Assembly (NCBI GenBank): GCA_030765065.1
Contig: CM060980.1
Coordinates: 65,022,364 to 65,086,363 of the forward strand
DNA: 64,000 bases
Direction: 5' to 3'
Source: Deroplatys truncata
Taxonomy: Eukaryota; Arthropoda; Insecta; Mantodea; Mantidae
The notes under the pieces are model-generated. The model was not told the DNA's origin and made no database searches. It saw nothing but the letters and a program-made list of their open reading frames with translations. The stretch's first letter is position 1. Each line of letters opens with the position of its first letter. Below are positions 45,402 to 58,677 of the stretch, in pieces. The position numbers and the translations under genes were made by a program.

Positions 45402-45596
45402 CTAAAAATAGATTTAAATTTTTACAGGTAAAGAATAATATATTTTTCTTAATATCAATATAAAAATAAATAAAAATAGATTTAAAATTTTACAAGTAAT
45501 GAATAATATATTTTTTCTTAATATCAGTATAAAAAGAAATAAAACTAGATTTAAAATTTTACAAGTAAGTAATGAATAATATATTTTCATAAATAC
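45402..45596 (+). repeat. ~68-bp tandem array within the hAT element
   Basis: Nearly three units sharing TAGATTTAAAATTTTACAAG and GAATAATATATTTTTTCTTA, between the transposase stop codon and the left inverted repeat. Confidence 0.9.
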
Positions 45597-45617
45597 GAGT
45601 AAATGAAATATTGTACC

Positions 45618-47837
45618 TTAATTGTTGTATACCAGATCGATGCTTCTAGTTTTTCTCCCAAAGATATCAATCACAACATCGTAGAAGGATGGGCTTTGAC
45701 GCAAATTTGAAAGCAAGGACTTTTCAATGCTGAGAAGAGCTAGTGAAGAAAGTCTCCCCTGACCTTGAGTATTTCGACGATAGGATTTAATTCTCTTCAT
45801 TGGTAAGAATGACCTCTCAGCAGACGAACTAGATGCCGGGATGGTTATTGCTAAAAGGACAAGTTTATGTAGTTCTGGAAACACAGACACTAATCCCGCT
45901 TCTGTCAAGTACTGATGTAATTTCACGACAGTGTCTTTATGCATTTCAATATCTCTGAATAACACACACAATTCACTTCTCAAAATTGGTAAATCAAAGA
46001 ATTTGCCAACGCTCTGCTTTAAGCTAAAGAACCCTTCTTCTGGAAACTGTTTTGCAAAGTCCTTAAAGTTTGCCGAGTCTAAAATACTAAGGAATTTGAG
46101 TTTTTCCAAGTCAGCAAATCTGGAATCCATATTGATCTTCATTACGTCAATAATTTCCAAGAATGATCTCTTATAAGAAGTTGATACATTTTCCCCTAGT
46201 ATAGTATCTACTCTAAGTCTTTTATTAGGTCCAGGCATACCACACACATCAGATACTTTATGCCAGATAGATTCAAAATCATCTCTGAGTTTCATAAGAT
46301 GCATTGAAAATTTGTCAACTTGTTTACGGCAAAACTCAATATCAAAAGCCTTCTTTTGGAGTACTTGGAACAGTATGTCAGCCTGAGGAAATATACAATA
46401 GAATACATGAAGAAAAAAGTTAATATCAAACCCATGTAATGTTGAAAGAAGACCTTGAGCACCATATACTGTTTCCGGATCCCAACCATCTGCATTTTCG
46501 ACCACTGAATTTAGCAAGTTTTCTATATCTTGTTTGTACTCGTACACAGTTTGTAATAACCTGTTACCATAATTCCATCTTGTTGGAGCTAAGGTTGGAA
46601 ATCTCTTGTTTATTTCAGAGTCGAGTGCAGCCATTCGCTTTGTAGATTTAGAAAAGAAAATGCCAAAACCAGAAAGTGAAGTAAAAAATATTTTACACTG
46701 CTTAATAAAGCTCACAGCTTGTGACAAAACCAAATTCAGTCTATGTGCATAGCAATGCACAAATACAGCTTGTGGGCATTTTTCTCTTACTCTTATCTGA
46801 AGACCACTGTATTCCCCTGACATTACAGCCGCCCCATCATATGTCTGTTACACCAATTTCTTTTCACAATTAAATTCTTTTAAGATCTCAAACACATGAT
46901 GTGCTAAAGAACTTGCTATTCTATCGACACTGACATCTCTGAAACACAGAAATCTTTCTTCAATACTTCCAGTGTTTCTCACATACCTAAGTACAATAGA
47001 TAGCCGTGATTTCGTTGTAATATCTGTTGCCTCATCCGCAATAATTCCAACAAAAGAAGTCTCAGAAATTTCCTTCTTTATTTTGTTTGTCATCAGTTCC
47101 GAAACAGAATAAATAATATCATTCTGTATGTCACTAGACAACCCTGAAAAAACCGTCGAATTTGACAAGTGATGAGATAAGTCTATATCAAAATCTCCTA
47201 ATTCCTTCAACATTTCAATATAATTTCCTCTGTTCAAAGAGCTTTCGAATTCGTCATGACCTCGAAATGTAAGTTCCTGCTTTCCCAAAAAGCATACTGC
47301 CTTTATCATTTGCGAAAGTATTTTCCTGTTTCTTTTTACGTCTTCATTGTGCTTCTGTATTGTGAGCCGGAATTGTTCACTTAAACACGTTTCAATTTGT
47401 GTATTTCCGAACTGCGTAAATTGTTTCAGACAAATAATGTGATTTTGCGATCCTTGATGGCTTTTCTGAGCTTTGTGTAAATTATTCAAGTCGTCAAATC
47501 CTGCATAACACCAAGTGCTTTTTTCTTGCGAAAATAGCAAGCACCGCCAGCAAAACAATTTTCGCAACCTATGACACCCATATAACCATGGAATTGTATC
47601 ATACATGTTTTCATTAAAGTGGCGCATAAATGTTTTAACACCTTTGCTTTGTATGCCGATATCATTATTAAGAAGTTTCTTCGGCTTGTCACTTTTAATT
47701 ATATTTAGTTTTTCCTCATAACTGAAAGAACTAAACCTACTCTTCAGTACTTTTTCTATTGTACAGTCACACGTAGACCCTTCTTGCACTGCAAGAGTGC
47801 TCACACTACAAGCAGACCTATCCCCAACCCATTCCAC
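45618..47837 (-). pseudogene. hAT transposase, one in-frame stop
   Basis: Frame of 740 codons including the end; only codon 330 is a stop (TAA at 46848-46850), followed directly by QTYDGAAV in the same frame. Residues about 84-133 form a TTF-type zinc finger (W..GC, CWRC, then H..SQNH). About 155-335 matches the DUF4371 transposase domain, with the first catalytic Asp in IIADEATDIT (residue 268) and the second in TYDGAAV (residue 334). VHCYAHRLNLVL near 360-372 is the conserved C..H segment. The C-terminal hAT dimerisation region is near 650-710, with the catalytic Glu in SSSSAERSF (residue 674). All three acidic residues are present. It resembles ZMYM1-like domesticated proteins, but lies within intact transposon ends. 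The stop makes it formally a pseudogene; readthrough or a sequencing error cannot be excluded. Confidence 0.93.
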
Positions 47838-48410
47838 TCAGAGGTTCCAATAATTCGTAGAGTTGCCAACACCGCATGAAATGTTAACCTAAAATGGAGA
47901 AAGTATGAAATTCACGCGCTTTTGCTAATAACTTAAAATTTCACAAGTAATACCTATTTATTACTAGCAAACATCAATCTACGTAAAATACACGAATTAT
48001 TGCTATTAAAATATACTTACAGTTCTATTTAAAAGCGCCACATAAAATAAAACAACAAACGTTTCTTCGCACAGTACAGAGATTTCACGTGACGATGTCT
48101 TTCAACGCTTCCTAAGTCACGACAAGTCCCGATTGTTTCCGGAAACCTACGAAGTATGTCGTTAGTGGAGGTTACGATGCGTGAGCACGGAAATGCTCAG
48201 TATTGAATGAGCTCGCGGATCTGGTCACTCAAGCTTCGGCAGTTGTCCAGATATCAGCAGCACTGTGGATGTTCACGAATAAATTTTAAAAATGTATCCA
48301 GAGCAAATAAAATGTTTGTTCGCGTGAATTTTATTTGCCTTCTTCTTTTTAAATTCTTGGGGAAGCGGCGCTTCCACCGCTTCTATGCACGCTTCGCCAC
48401 TGACAACGTG

Positions 48411-49267
48411 TACTCAAAGCCAATACCTCTGTGGTGATAGGGGGTGTTTGTCATTGAATACCGATCGCTTAGGCACACAAAGTCCCAACTTTTGAGCCTT
48501 AGTCATTATACTGTTTTCTCAGCTGGCGTTTTCAAGTTTCATTATTTAGATATCGGAATTTGTGATTTTAATCTAAAGTTCACCTTTCTTTTTTGCTAAA
48601 ACTATCACGAGCATACAGCAGTATTAAAGATAAATCTTTGTGAAGTAAATTCCTAAAATGTTTATCAAATATTAGCTAAAGAACCTAAATATAACAAAGG
48701 CTTATAACACAATTTCCCATAAACGCTATGAGATAGGCCAAAACTCTTCAGCCGCGATATAGACTAGCTGTATGTGTCAAAAACGTCATCACTTCTTGGG
48801 AGCATTTTCACTACCATAAGCTGTATAAAAGCCATAGGTATTTTACTTATGATTACCAGTATTTGAGAATGTTAATAGGGATCCGGACCTTGTAACGAAA
48901 TAAATGTTTTGGGGACTAACTAGAATGTATGTCGAATCTCCCATTCTCTCTCACGTTTGCGGATAGTTTGCTCCACTCAGCATTCACAGAAAGCCATTAG
49001 GAGCCATGCAAACATCCAGCGTAATTTAGAAACATATCGGTGAATATAAATCTGCAAGTAATACACGCATTCAAGGTATACGAATAAAGATACTCTGCAA
49101 TATGTTGGGAAGTGTCACTCTTTTGGACTTGGTAATATGATTAATAAATGAGAAATTAAAACTTTTACAAATATGTTTTGTCATTTGAAAATACGAATAT
49201 AAATGTACAGAAACCTCAAAACAATTCATATACATGGAAGAGTTACCTATAGCATTACTTGGTTATA
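48411..49267. other. unassigned DNA
   Basis: No recognised feature. Confidence 0.45.
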
Positions 49268-49730
49268 CCAATTTTACTTTATTTGCCAAATAACTGTAAG
49301 AGGAAGTATCTACTATACATCACCCAAAATTCAATATCGAGATTTCACCGGAAATCCATGATGAGATCCAGAGAATCCACAATAATCACTCAGCGTTTGT
49401 ATAGTGTGTCTGTTCACCAAATTTCATACCTGAAACAGACACTGTTTAAACGCGCCAGGCGAAATTTTTAAAAAATTTCCCCCACACCGAACTATCCTTT
49501 ACATAGAAAATGTGCTTTTACATGGTATAAAAATGTTGTTACAATATAGCATATTACGATATTAATGTGATTAAACGGATGTATATGTTGAATTTTCTGA
49601 GAATAACCTGTGAAGTCCCATATATTTCGTTTTTATAATTTTGTATAACCGGGAAATCGTTTATATACATGCATAAAAAGCTTACTGCAGGACAAAGGTA
49701 GACCTCATTGGAAATTGCGTTTGTGTCAAT
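49268..49730 (-). repeat. Rep1 copy 14 (minus), partial and diverged
   Basis: From TTTTACTTTATTTGCCAAAT through AATATCGAGATTTCACCGGA and CTATCCTTTACATAGAAAAT to about 49730. The far half of the family is missing and the microsatellite is reduced to GTGTGTCTG. Confidence 0.65.
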
Positions 49731-50028
49731 TTTTTTCGTAGCGCTTGCCGTTTTCTGCTCTCCGTTGCAAGTTTATACTTTCTTAACTTACCTATCGGAC
49801 ATACTTGAAAGTTAGCGAGTCTTCGTTTTTCTTTCTACTACAAATGATCGTTACCACGACTTAACATTTTAATGCGTTTTCATATACTGTAGGTGACTAA
49901 GCACGTATTACTTATTTTAAAACAATTTCTAGGCAAGTATATTTCGTAAATTATGTAAAATGAATTTAAGAACCACTTTTCAAATGATTGCTTTAAACTA
50001 TAAGGGATACATGCGAATTTGTCACACG

Positions 50029-50068
<40 letters not shown>

Positions 50069-50489
50069 TGAGCCATATGAAATTTGAGTTAATTTAGAAC
50101 GTAAATATTTAATGTAGGGGTATTAAATGAGCATATATTTTATGTAATCAGCATTACTAGGCAACATTCTAAGGGTGTTGAATTAATTTGCCTACATGTA
50201 ACTTGTATCCGCCGACGAGGAAGAAAGGGTAAGATAGGCTGCCAATTGACAAATAGGTGTTGCCAGAATCAAACAAGGCATTGGAATTGACATATTAACA
50301 CTGCATTACCAACATAAACCACCATTTCTTATAGTGGCACGTTTCCTCTGACATCACATAGTAGTATCTTAGGCAAACACATGGAATGTTAAAAAATAAA
50401 TACGAAAAATTGTCATTCTTTTACTTGTCTAAAAATAAGGGATCTTGTATTTGCATATGAAGTCAATAAAGAGCCAGATTCTTCTTCAT
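49731..50489. other. unassigned DNA with (TA)n
   Basis: A pure TA microsatellite lies at 50032-50066. Otherwise nothing recognised. Confidence 0.5.
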
Positions 50490-50770
50490 CTTCCGACTTC
50501 TAGGGATTAGGCTTAAAGCTTGTCCCGTCCTCACAATCGCTGCTGTCTCCAACGTTTTGTAGGTCTACCTATATCTCATCTACCTGTTGGTCTGTAGTTT
50601 AGGGCTAGTTTTGGAAATCTTGTTGGTTTCATTCTTTGTACATGTTGTATCTGGTTCCTGCGATAGCCTATAATTTTGTCATTAAGCGTACATATGTCTA
50701 ATTTTTATCTTTATCGTTCCGTAGAATGTCTTCTCTCGTATTCTTGCATCCATTTATGTCGTTCCCGCAG
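50490..50770 (-). pseudogene. LINE ORF2 C-terminal remnant
   Basis: Minus-strand reading: IIGYRRNQIQHVQRMKPTRF, PKLALNYRPTGR, a stop, DIGRPTKRWRQQ and, after a shift, TSFKPNP. This is the standard end of many LINE endonuclease/reverse-transcriptase proteins (WxxHVxRM, YxPTGRR, GRPxKRW). No polymerase domain remains. Confidence 0.65.
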
Positions 50771-53718
50771 CTTTGGGAGGTGAATATGTATAGCAAGGAG
50801 GAGGTGCGTGTATCTGTTTATCTTTTCGCGCATGCAGTGGCGTTCTGTTTTACGTGCACAATTTTAAATTATTCACGTATGAATATATAACTTTGAGCAA
50901 TAGATTTACTTATCACTTACATATAATAAGCATGTTTAAATATACAACTAATTATAACGCGTTTTTGCACAGTTTCTTCATACGTGTTTTTAATGGCAAC
51001 ATAATGTAAAACTGAAATACATTATACTTTTTTCTCTTAAAGAGAACACATTTGCTAGACATTATTTTAATAATCCGCCCAATCTTCATTTTGTTCAATA
51101 CCTGGTTTAGCAGCCTAGGTACTGAATCACTCGTCGCCCCCTAGAACACTACCATGAAATGCGGGAATATATACGTTTATAGTCAGAGTTTATCCAACAC
51201 ATAAGCGATTAGGTGCATAGGTAACTAATCATGTATTGAACCAGAATAGAGATTGGATAAGTTATTAAAGTAATGTTTAGTATACTGCTATACACAAAGG
51301 TTTGCAGCTAAAATATTAAATTTAGTTACCCCGGCATAAACATTGAGGAACGTAACTAAGTGGCATACGAGAGCTACCAGAAACCTGCTGCACAAATAAG
51401 CGGGCGTGGGATATTTAGAACATTTAAAATGCATAAATTCACATTACCTCTGATTTATTATAATAAGCAATATGCCCTACATTATACAGAAAAGGTTACA
51501 GAAGAACACTGGGGGAGATGCCCCACGCACACACATGGCAACATGCACTCCCACTCACAGAAAACCTACGCTAGACTCTGGCTATAAGTGACGCCAAGAC
51601 ACCACACAAAGAGGCTATTCCCTCCACTTGCCTTCACCCCCAACTAGGAAGATGGAATTGCCGCGCCGGACAAGAACTTACCACACAAACACAACAATTA
51701 GCTCAACAATATTATACACAGCAATAATGTGTCCGACGCGACAATTCACACACACATACGCTACAATATGTGTGCTCTTGAGAGTAAAAAGTATATTGTT
51801 ATATTACAGTTTTAAATTATGTTGCCATTAAAACATTTTTTCTGCAAAATAGGGTTTTATTTAGTTATATAGTATTTTAACATGTTTATTATAAGTGATG
51901 AAGAGTAAGGCTATATTCATATGTGAATACTTTAGAACTGTGCACGTAAAACAGGAGGCCATTGCATACGCTAAAAGGTAAACAGATACACACACCTCCT
52001 CCTTCCAAAACATCCTCACCTGTGAAGGCTAGTAGAATACCTCTAAAGCTGCTGGGACGGCATAAATGTAGCGAGTGTACAACCTTTAACGGGCCTCAGG
52101 AAGTTCTTCATTGCTTGAATTTGGTTGGTGTCCTTCCTTGTTAAAACCCATGATCGCTACCATATGTTATAAGAGGAGTTGACATAAAACTTCATTCTGG
52201 TATCTCAAAATTGTTCGCCACACCATCTGAAACTTTGCAAGTTTTTCCATAACATCTTTGTTTCTCTGATAACTGACATTACAACCTAAATAAATATATG
52301 AAATTGGACACCTGTTTTACAATGTTATTATGTATAACAATTTTAGATAGGACTGGATGTTTCCCCTTAAAACCATTATTTGTTTTATTGACTGATATTT
52401 TAAGAATCATATACCTACATATACAGACCAGATTTTATTGTCTCAAATACGGGAAATCCCGTGCAACGCAAGAGGCAAGCATCCCTATTTGTACCTCATT
52501 CTTATTAGGCATGTCATCATGGTGTTAGCGGTTTGATTTAGAGTCTGTACTCAGGGCTGTTCATATATCATTAATTAATTTTAGCAGTGCCAGTTGATGG
52601 CTGCCAAGCACATGATACAAAGCTCTGTCATGCTCATTAGAAAATAAGTGCATTGTTAAAATAGCTGATTGTGTTAGACTAAAATTAGCAGAAAACCCTG
52701 AAATCACGATATCTATACTATATTTTCATAGAAGCTGTAATCTTGAATGTGATTTTTTCTGTTATTGTATTAATATTTAAATAAGTATTTGCTTTAAAAC
52801 AAGCAAAGAATTTAACAGCCTTTCAGTTATATCACTCCCACAAACGTGAGTTTTGATTTTCTGCGTATTCTGTTTCCATAACATTCATTACAAGACTACT
52901 TAAAAAGCATTTGATGTTCCTTTGAAGGAAAGGAGAGGATAATTCAGAGAATCAAACCTTATGAAACATCGAGAACGGAAGCAGCTTAAGTTTTTTCTTT
53001 TTTTCCTGAAAAGCAAATACTTGCGTGAACCTCATCGTGTTTCAAGTATTCAGCGATTCTTGGGAAAGTAAATGGCTTTCAGATTACATGGTTTTAATCT
53101 TCTTACTGGAGAGGAATTTTCAATTTACGGTATAGTCTCTGAATACACATAAAAAGCAAATATCTACCGTATAACTACTATGAGATAGGAGTGTTAAAAG
53201 ACCGTTTCAGTGGAGGATTGAAAATGTGTGTACTTTACTCCGGAAACGCTTCGTAAAAGCAGTATTAACATTTCTAAAAAGGATAAAATGCAAAGGAAGA
53301 AAAAATAAAATCCTTGTGTTGGAGATAAAGATATTTAATGCTAACACTGCACCACACATTATATTCTAATTCCGTTTGGGAGCAGTTCTATGCTAAAATT
53401 ACTGTGGCAAAATGTGCAAAGAGCGTCGAAACGTATGTTATACATCCACATAAGATTTTCGTGATATATAAACGGCAGTTCGGCAAATGAATGCATTACA
53501 TTAACATCTAAGTTTACATTAAGTTAATTTATAGAAGTTTTTGTTATGATTGCATTTTGCTACCATTATTTTAATAGAGAAACTTTATTGTATTTTATAT
53601 CATAGAGTTACAAGTATGCTTCGTAGAAATTTTTTTATCCATTTTTCGTGCGTGGTGAAAGTTGAATTTTCTGCATTCAGTGCTGATAATCTAACCTTCT
53701 TGCTTGTTTTGTCTCTAA
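50771..53718. other. long unassigned AT-rich DNA
   Basis: No element or gene recognised. The frames at 51360-51587, 51962-52144 and 52298-52528 are short and without motifs. Confidence 0.45.
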
Positions 53719-54574
53719 TTTTTACTTTCTCTACCACGCACCACGCAGATAGAGAAGATATGCATTCTACCCAAAACTTAGATACCGAGATTTCTCTGGA
53801 AATACTGGAAACCACCTGAATAAAAAAGCAACCACTTTTAGGAAAAGGTTCGCGCCCGCGCGCATGTGTATAATTCAAAAGTGAAAAGTCGGATAAATAC
53901 CAAACTGGCTATTTAAATTCAGTATCTTCCAAATATGCAACACGAAGATTTTCAAGAAAATTCCCCACACCAACTACACTTTACATGGAATATTTTTCAA
54001 AATTTTTGTTTTCTAAAAAATGATGCTGACGATTTGATTAAAATAACATATATTAAAGATTTTACATACCAAACAAAATGCACAACTTGAATTTTCTGGG
54101 AATAGCTTGTGAATCCTCTTTATTTGGAAGAAATGTTGTATAATCTTGTATAACTGGCATACGTTAAGCGATAGACGAAAACGTACTATATGAAAAATGT
54201 AGATCTCTTCAAAACACACAATTTATTTCAAATAAGTTTTCTTGTGGTATAAAGGAAATCTGAAATATCCGTTATTAATAGTTCGAATTGTTCATTACTT
54301 GTCATTCTCTTAAAGTTCTGTCAACATGCAGTTGTTGCTCGGGATTGCATGGAAACAGTATGGAATTTTAAGGCCAGCGTATAGAGCCCTGTTCTTAAAC
54401 ATATGACTATTGCTGCTCCCTTTGTATCTATAACAAAATGTGTAAGTTGCTATTTCTGCAAAGGTTTATTTGATTAAGATGTAATAGATAGAAAAATAAG
54501 CCTTATCAAGAATAGTCTGTATAGCCACTAATAAACATAGAGAAAGTCATATGAATGTATAACATCAGATTTTG
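53719..54574 (-). repeat. Rep1 copy 15 (minus), near full length
   Basis: Starts TTTTTACTTTCTCTACCACG with the hairpin partner ATAGAGAAG, contains the short CG/CA alternating tract (GCGCCCGCGCGCATGTG) and ends AACATCAGATTT. Confidence 0.85.
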
Positions 54575-55233
54575 TACATATTTATTATTGCAAACATGGA
54601 TTATAATAATATTTGCTAGTGGAATTCTACAATTTAAATATTACCTGGATCTTTACTATTACTATTTACTTATCATTTAATTCATGCAGCAGCTAAGTAT
54701 GAGCCGCAAGTTATTGCAGTTTTTTTAAGGTCAGCAACCATACATGTTGTCAACAGCTGTTAGTAAAGTATTAATTTTATTTTCGTGTAAGTACCACTTC
54801 TATTATCCATTATCGGCGAAAAAAATCTATGGAATACTCCTGCAGTTACCCCACTTGTACCAAATTATATACCACTCCATACAGTAGACGTACTGTGCTT
54901 CTTAACCTTATTTCCCCCAACGTAAGAGTGAAGAGATTGCCGCTTTATAAGGAAGCAGTGTTTGTATCGGGGCTAAGAGGTATAAATTCAGAAACCCGTG
55001 TCAAAATTATGAGTTTTATCTTTTTTTGCTAGGAAATATTACTCGTGAAATTTCATTAATAATTTCCGAAGCATTCAGTATATACATTTTGGTAAAATAA
55101 TTCTAAGTTTTTGCTCTATTGAAAACGATGATAGCAGTTCAAAGTAATGTGATTCCCAACCATTTTAATATCAGCAAAACTTATAGCACATAAATAGTTA
55201 AACGGTCAATATATGTTTTTTTATTGCAACATA
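54575..55233. other. unassigned DNA
   Basis: A 67-codon frame at 54829-55032 has no known motif. Nothing else seen. Confidence 0.4.
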
Positions 55234-56486
55234 CACTACGTGATCAAAAGTATCCGGACACCTGGCTGAAAATGACATACAAGTTCGTGGCGCCCTCCAT
55301 CGGTAATGCTGGAAGTCAGTATGGTGTTGGCCCACCCTTAGCCTTGATGGCAGCGTTCCCTCTCGCAGGGATACTTTCAATCAGGTGCTGGAAGGTTTTT
55401 TGGGGAATAGCAATACATTCTTCAGGGAATGCGGAATTGACGAGAGGTATCGATGTAGGTCGGTGAGGCGAGGGCTGGCACGAAGTCGGCGTTCCAAAAC
55501 ATCCCAAAGGTGTTCCATAGGATTCAAATCAGGACTCTGTGCAAGGCCAGTCCATTACAGGGATGTTATTCTCGTATAACCACTCCGCCACAGCCCGTGC
55601 AGTATGAACAGGTGCTCAATCGTGTTGAATGATGCAATCGCCATCCCCGAATTGCTCTTCAACAGTGGGGAGCATGAAGGTGCTTAAAATATCAATGTAG
55701 GTCTGCGCTGTGATCGTGCCACGCAAAACAACAAGGGGTGCAAGCCCCTCCAGGAAAAACACGACCACACCACAACACCACCACCTCCGAATTTCACTGT
55801 TGGCACTACACACGCTGGCAGATGACGTTCACCGGGAATTCGCTAAACCCACACCCTGACATCGGATCGCCACATTCTGTACCGCGATTCGTCACTCCAC
55901 ACAACGTTTTGCCAGTGTTCAATCGTGTAATATTGACGCTCCTTACACCAAGCGAGGCGTCGTTTGGCATTTTCTTGCGTGATGTGTGGCTTATGAGCAG
56001 CCGCTCGACCATAAAATCCCAGGTTTCTCACCTCACGCCTAACTGTCATAGTACTTGGAGTGGATCCTAATGCAGTTTGGAATTCCTTTGTGATGGTCTG
56101 GATAGATGTCTGTCTATTACTCTTTACGACCCTCTTCAAATGTCGGTGGTCTCTGTCAGTCAACAGACGAGGTCGGCCTTTACACTTTTGTGCTGTATAT
56201 GTCCCTTCACGTTTCCACTTCACTATCACATCAGAAACAGTGGACCTAGGGATGTTTAGAAGTGTGGAAATCTCGCGTACAGACTTCTAACACAAGTGAC
56301 ACCCAATCACCTGACCACATTCAAAGTCCGTGAGTTCCACAGAGCGTCCCATTCTGCTGTTTCACGATGTCTAATGACTACTGAGGTCGCGGATGATGAG
56401 CACTAGGCAGTAGGTGCCAGCACAACGCTCCTAAGATGAAAAACGCATGTTTGGGGGGATGTCCGGATACTTTTGATCACATTGTG
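55234..56486 (-). mobile_element. Tc1 element
   Basis: A 1253-bp element with inverted ends (left CACTACGTGATCAAAAGTAT at 55234; right is the complement of CACAATGTGATCAAAAGTAT ending at 56486, differing only at a few outer bases) and TA at 55232-55233 and 56487-56488. Size and single-gene layout fit Tc1. Confidence 0.95.
55316..56352 (-). pseudogene. Tc1 transposase (DD34E), broken
   Basis: Starts at 56352 (MGRSVELTDFECGQVIGCHL), with a stop soon after (before KSVREISTLLNI). The paired-type DNA-binding region (DVIVKWKREGTYTAQKCKGR) and HLKRVVKSNRQTSIQTI segment follow. The first catalytic Asp is in VVWSDESRY (near 55905). The frame breaks near 55850. The next part reads [20 protein letters not shown] and GDCIIQHD (second Asp), with a stop right behind it. 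The third acidic residue is kept as Glu in SPDLNPMEHLWDVL, in a shifted frame. It ends KAKGGPTPY at 55316. The order is complete but the frame is broken at least four times. Confidence 0.92.
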
Positions 56487-58677
56487 TATATGACCCATTA
56501 TTAAGGGCAGACCAATAAAAGTTACCATGTTCATGTTCCATTTTCCCTGGAGCTAATCAATGTGTCACAATGCAATTTTCTCTGAAAATTAACCGATAAC
56601 GTTTCCCTCTAATTTACTTTCATTAGTCCACCTTTTTTACGGGAGCTTGACGTGGCGTTTTTAACTATATTGATAATGTAAGCTTAAGGTACACATACAG
56701 TTTGTATACACTGTAATCGATGGAATCCAACAGCTGAAAGCTAGAACTAGAACAGTTTAAATGGTTTGAGCCATAAAGTAGACTGATATTATTGTTGGTC
56801 ATCATCATTACATTTTGCACCCTTTGGTTTACAGTAGCCATTCGTTAATCAGATCACTTTTAATATCTTTAGCTATAGTTTTACGCCAAAATACATTTAT
56901 TATATAGATCTGTACATTATTTGTAAATATACAAACATAGACGGCATAAACGTATGGTCACAACAATAACATTCGATAATCACTTGCGCAGAGCTACGGC
57001 AGAAACCAAAATGATTTCAAAATACGAAAGTAAACACAAACCGCGAGAAATAAACCTCCATAATTCAGATTTGTGTTTTTTTAAGAGCAGAAGGAACTTT
57101 TCTGTACGCGGCAGCGTTTGTTTGCTATAGCAGGTAACAGTGCAAACACTGCACTCCCGATTATATAAATTTATACAGCTATTGAGATTCTCATGGCTTG
57201 GTTTTTCGAGTAGTTTCAATCTAAAGAATGTGCAATAAGAGCACCTTTGCAAACTATAAATTGCATTTCCTAAGGTAATCTATGCAAGACGTGAGGCAAG
57301 TTTCCCTATAACTCTGCATCCTATTTCAATTTTGCGTCGTGAGTTAATCAGTTACTTCGAAACAGAATTCAACTGAATGAATTTTCTCGTCTGTGCTCCA
57401 CTGCTGATGCTGAAAGTAAGGTGAACTTTTTTTTATGAGCCATAAAATAAAGTACCTCTGGCGGACACCCTCTTGGCATCTACCATGAAGTCGCTATTTC
57501 TGCCCTTATGACAATTAAAAATAATATATGTCTCTATTATCTGTGAGATGGCGATCTAATCCGAATTAATGGCCAGTTGGAGGTCCTAAAACTGGAAATC
57601 AGCACAGCTCCTAACAGAAACTGTTTTGTCTGGAATGATTATGAGGGAAAAATACCTCTTCTTTATATGAAAACTGAATTCAAAACCGGGAAAGCTTCAG
57701 TTTGTATCGGTTTCACCGACTCTACTGAAACTAATTTATATGATCTGCATGCTAATAATATATATTTGTGGTTAAATTAGACATTCATTAATAAAATAAG
57801 AATAATAGTAGGTGAATCAACTAAACTGTCACATGAACGATTAATTATTCATATGATGCATATGAATTGCAGTAGTACAGCAACATTTTCGCTAATGCTA
57901 TATGTAATAAAAGGATAAACGTCCTCCTGTCAAATCATACTACAGAGTGTTTTACATGAATGCCATAATTACGTTTACCTTAGTGAATTTTGCACCTGAG
58001 AACGAGTAATTGCATTATTTTAAGCGGGTGATCAAATAATGCCTTATAAATGAACCAATAGCATTTTTTCTGTGCTGCTTTCCAAATTTGCTTCACTGAA
58101 AGAAACATTAACTTGCATATTCAAAATGTTACGTTGCTCAAAAGCAAGTATCCAGAGTTTTCGAAACAATGATTATACGATGGCTCATAATTTATACAAT
58201 ATTTAGGTATTCTAGAATTAGATGACACACAAGTGCTACTTAATTCAGATCATTATAGAAAAAATTATGATCGACAGCTATCTCATAAAGGAAATGTCAA
58301 ATCCTTCGTGTTGAAACCTACCTTGAAAATTTAACCACGTAGGCTAAGAAAGCCATGTTCAAAAAATTTGCTTCCAGTTTTAATTTCGAGGCGGGTATCG
58401 GCATGAACAATTGTTAGAACTGGAAAGGCTACTTCAGATTCAGTTTTCATAACTCTGCCTTAGTTATTATTTCACTGAAAGTTCAAATAAAGCTGATAGC
58501 AACAATTTCAAATAAAGATGAGGGGAAATTATTAATAACTCTAAGAACATTAGGGTACTCTTAAGAAGGTGCTATTCATGATTAAAACTGACAATGATCC
58601 GTAACGAAATCATTTGTTTTGATTGAGTTTTTGTGACTTATGCTACAATTTTGGGGCTATTACACTCTTCCTAACTG
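56487..58677. other. long unassigned AT-rich DNA
   Basis: No element or RNA gene recognised. The plus frame at 57577-57780 and the minus frame at 56980-57252 are short and motif-free. Confidence 0.45.

Larger units (their letters stand above)
45285..48402 (-). mobile_element. hAT transposon (ZMYM/TTF type), near complete
   Basis: A 3118-bp element. The 15-bp inverted repeats CAGTGGCGAAGCGTG are at 45285-45299 and, complementary, 48388-48402. A perfect 8-bp target duplication ACAACGTG is at 45277-45284 and 48403-48410, the hAT hallmark. One long transposase gene lies on the minus strand, broken by a single stop. Near the left tip is a ~68-bp tandem array. The perfect duplication and nearly open frame make it the youngest-looking autonomous-type element here. 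Confidence 0.97.

Noticed and set aside
45618-47837. Domesticated ZMYM-like host gene
   Set aside because: The frame lies within intact hAT inverted repeats with a perfect target duplication, so it is the transposon's own transposase.
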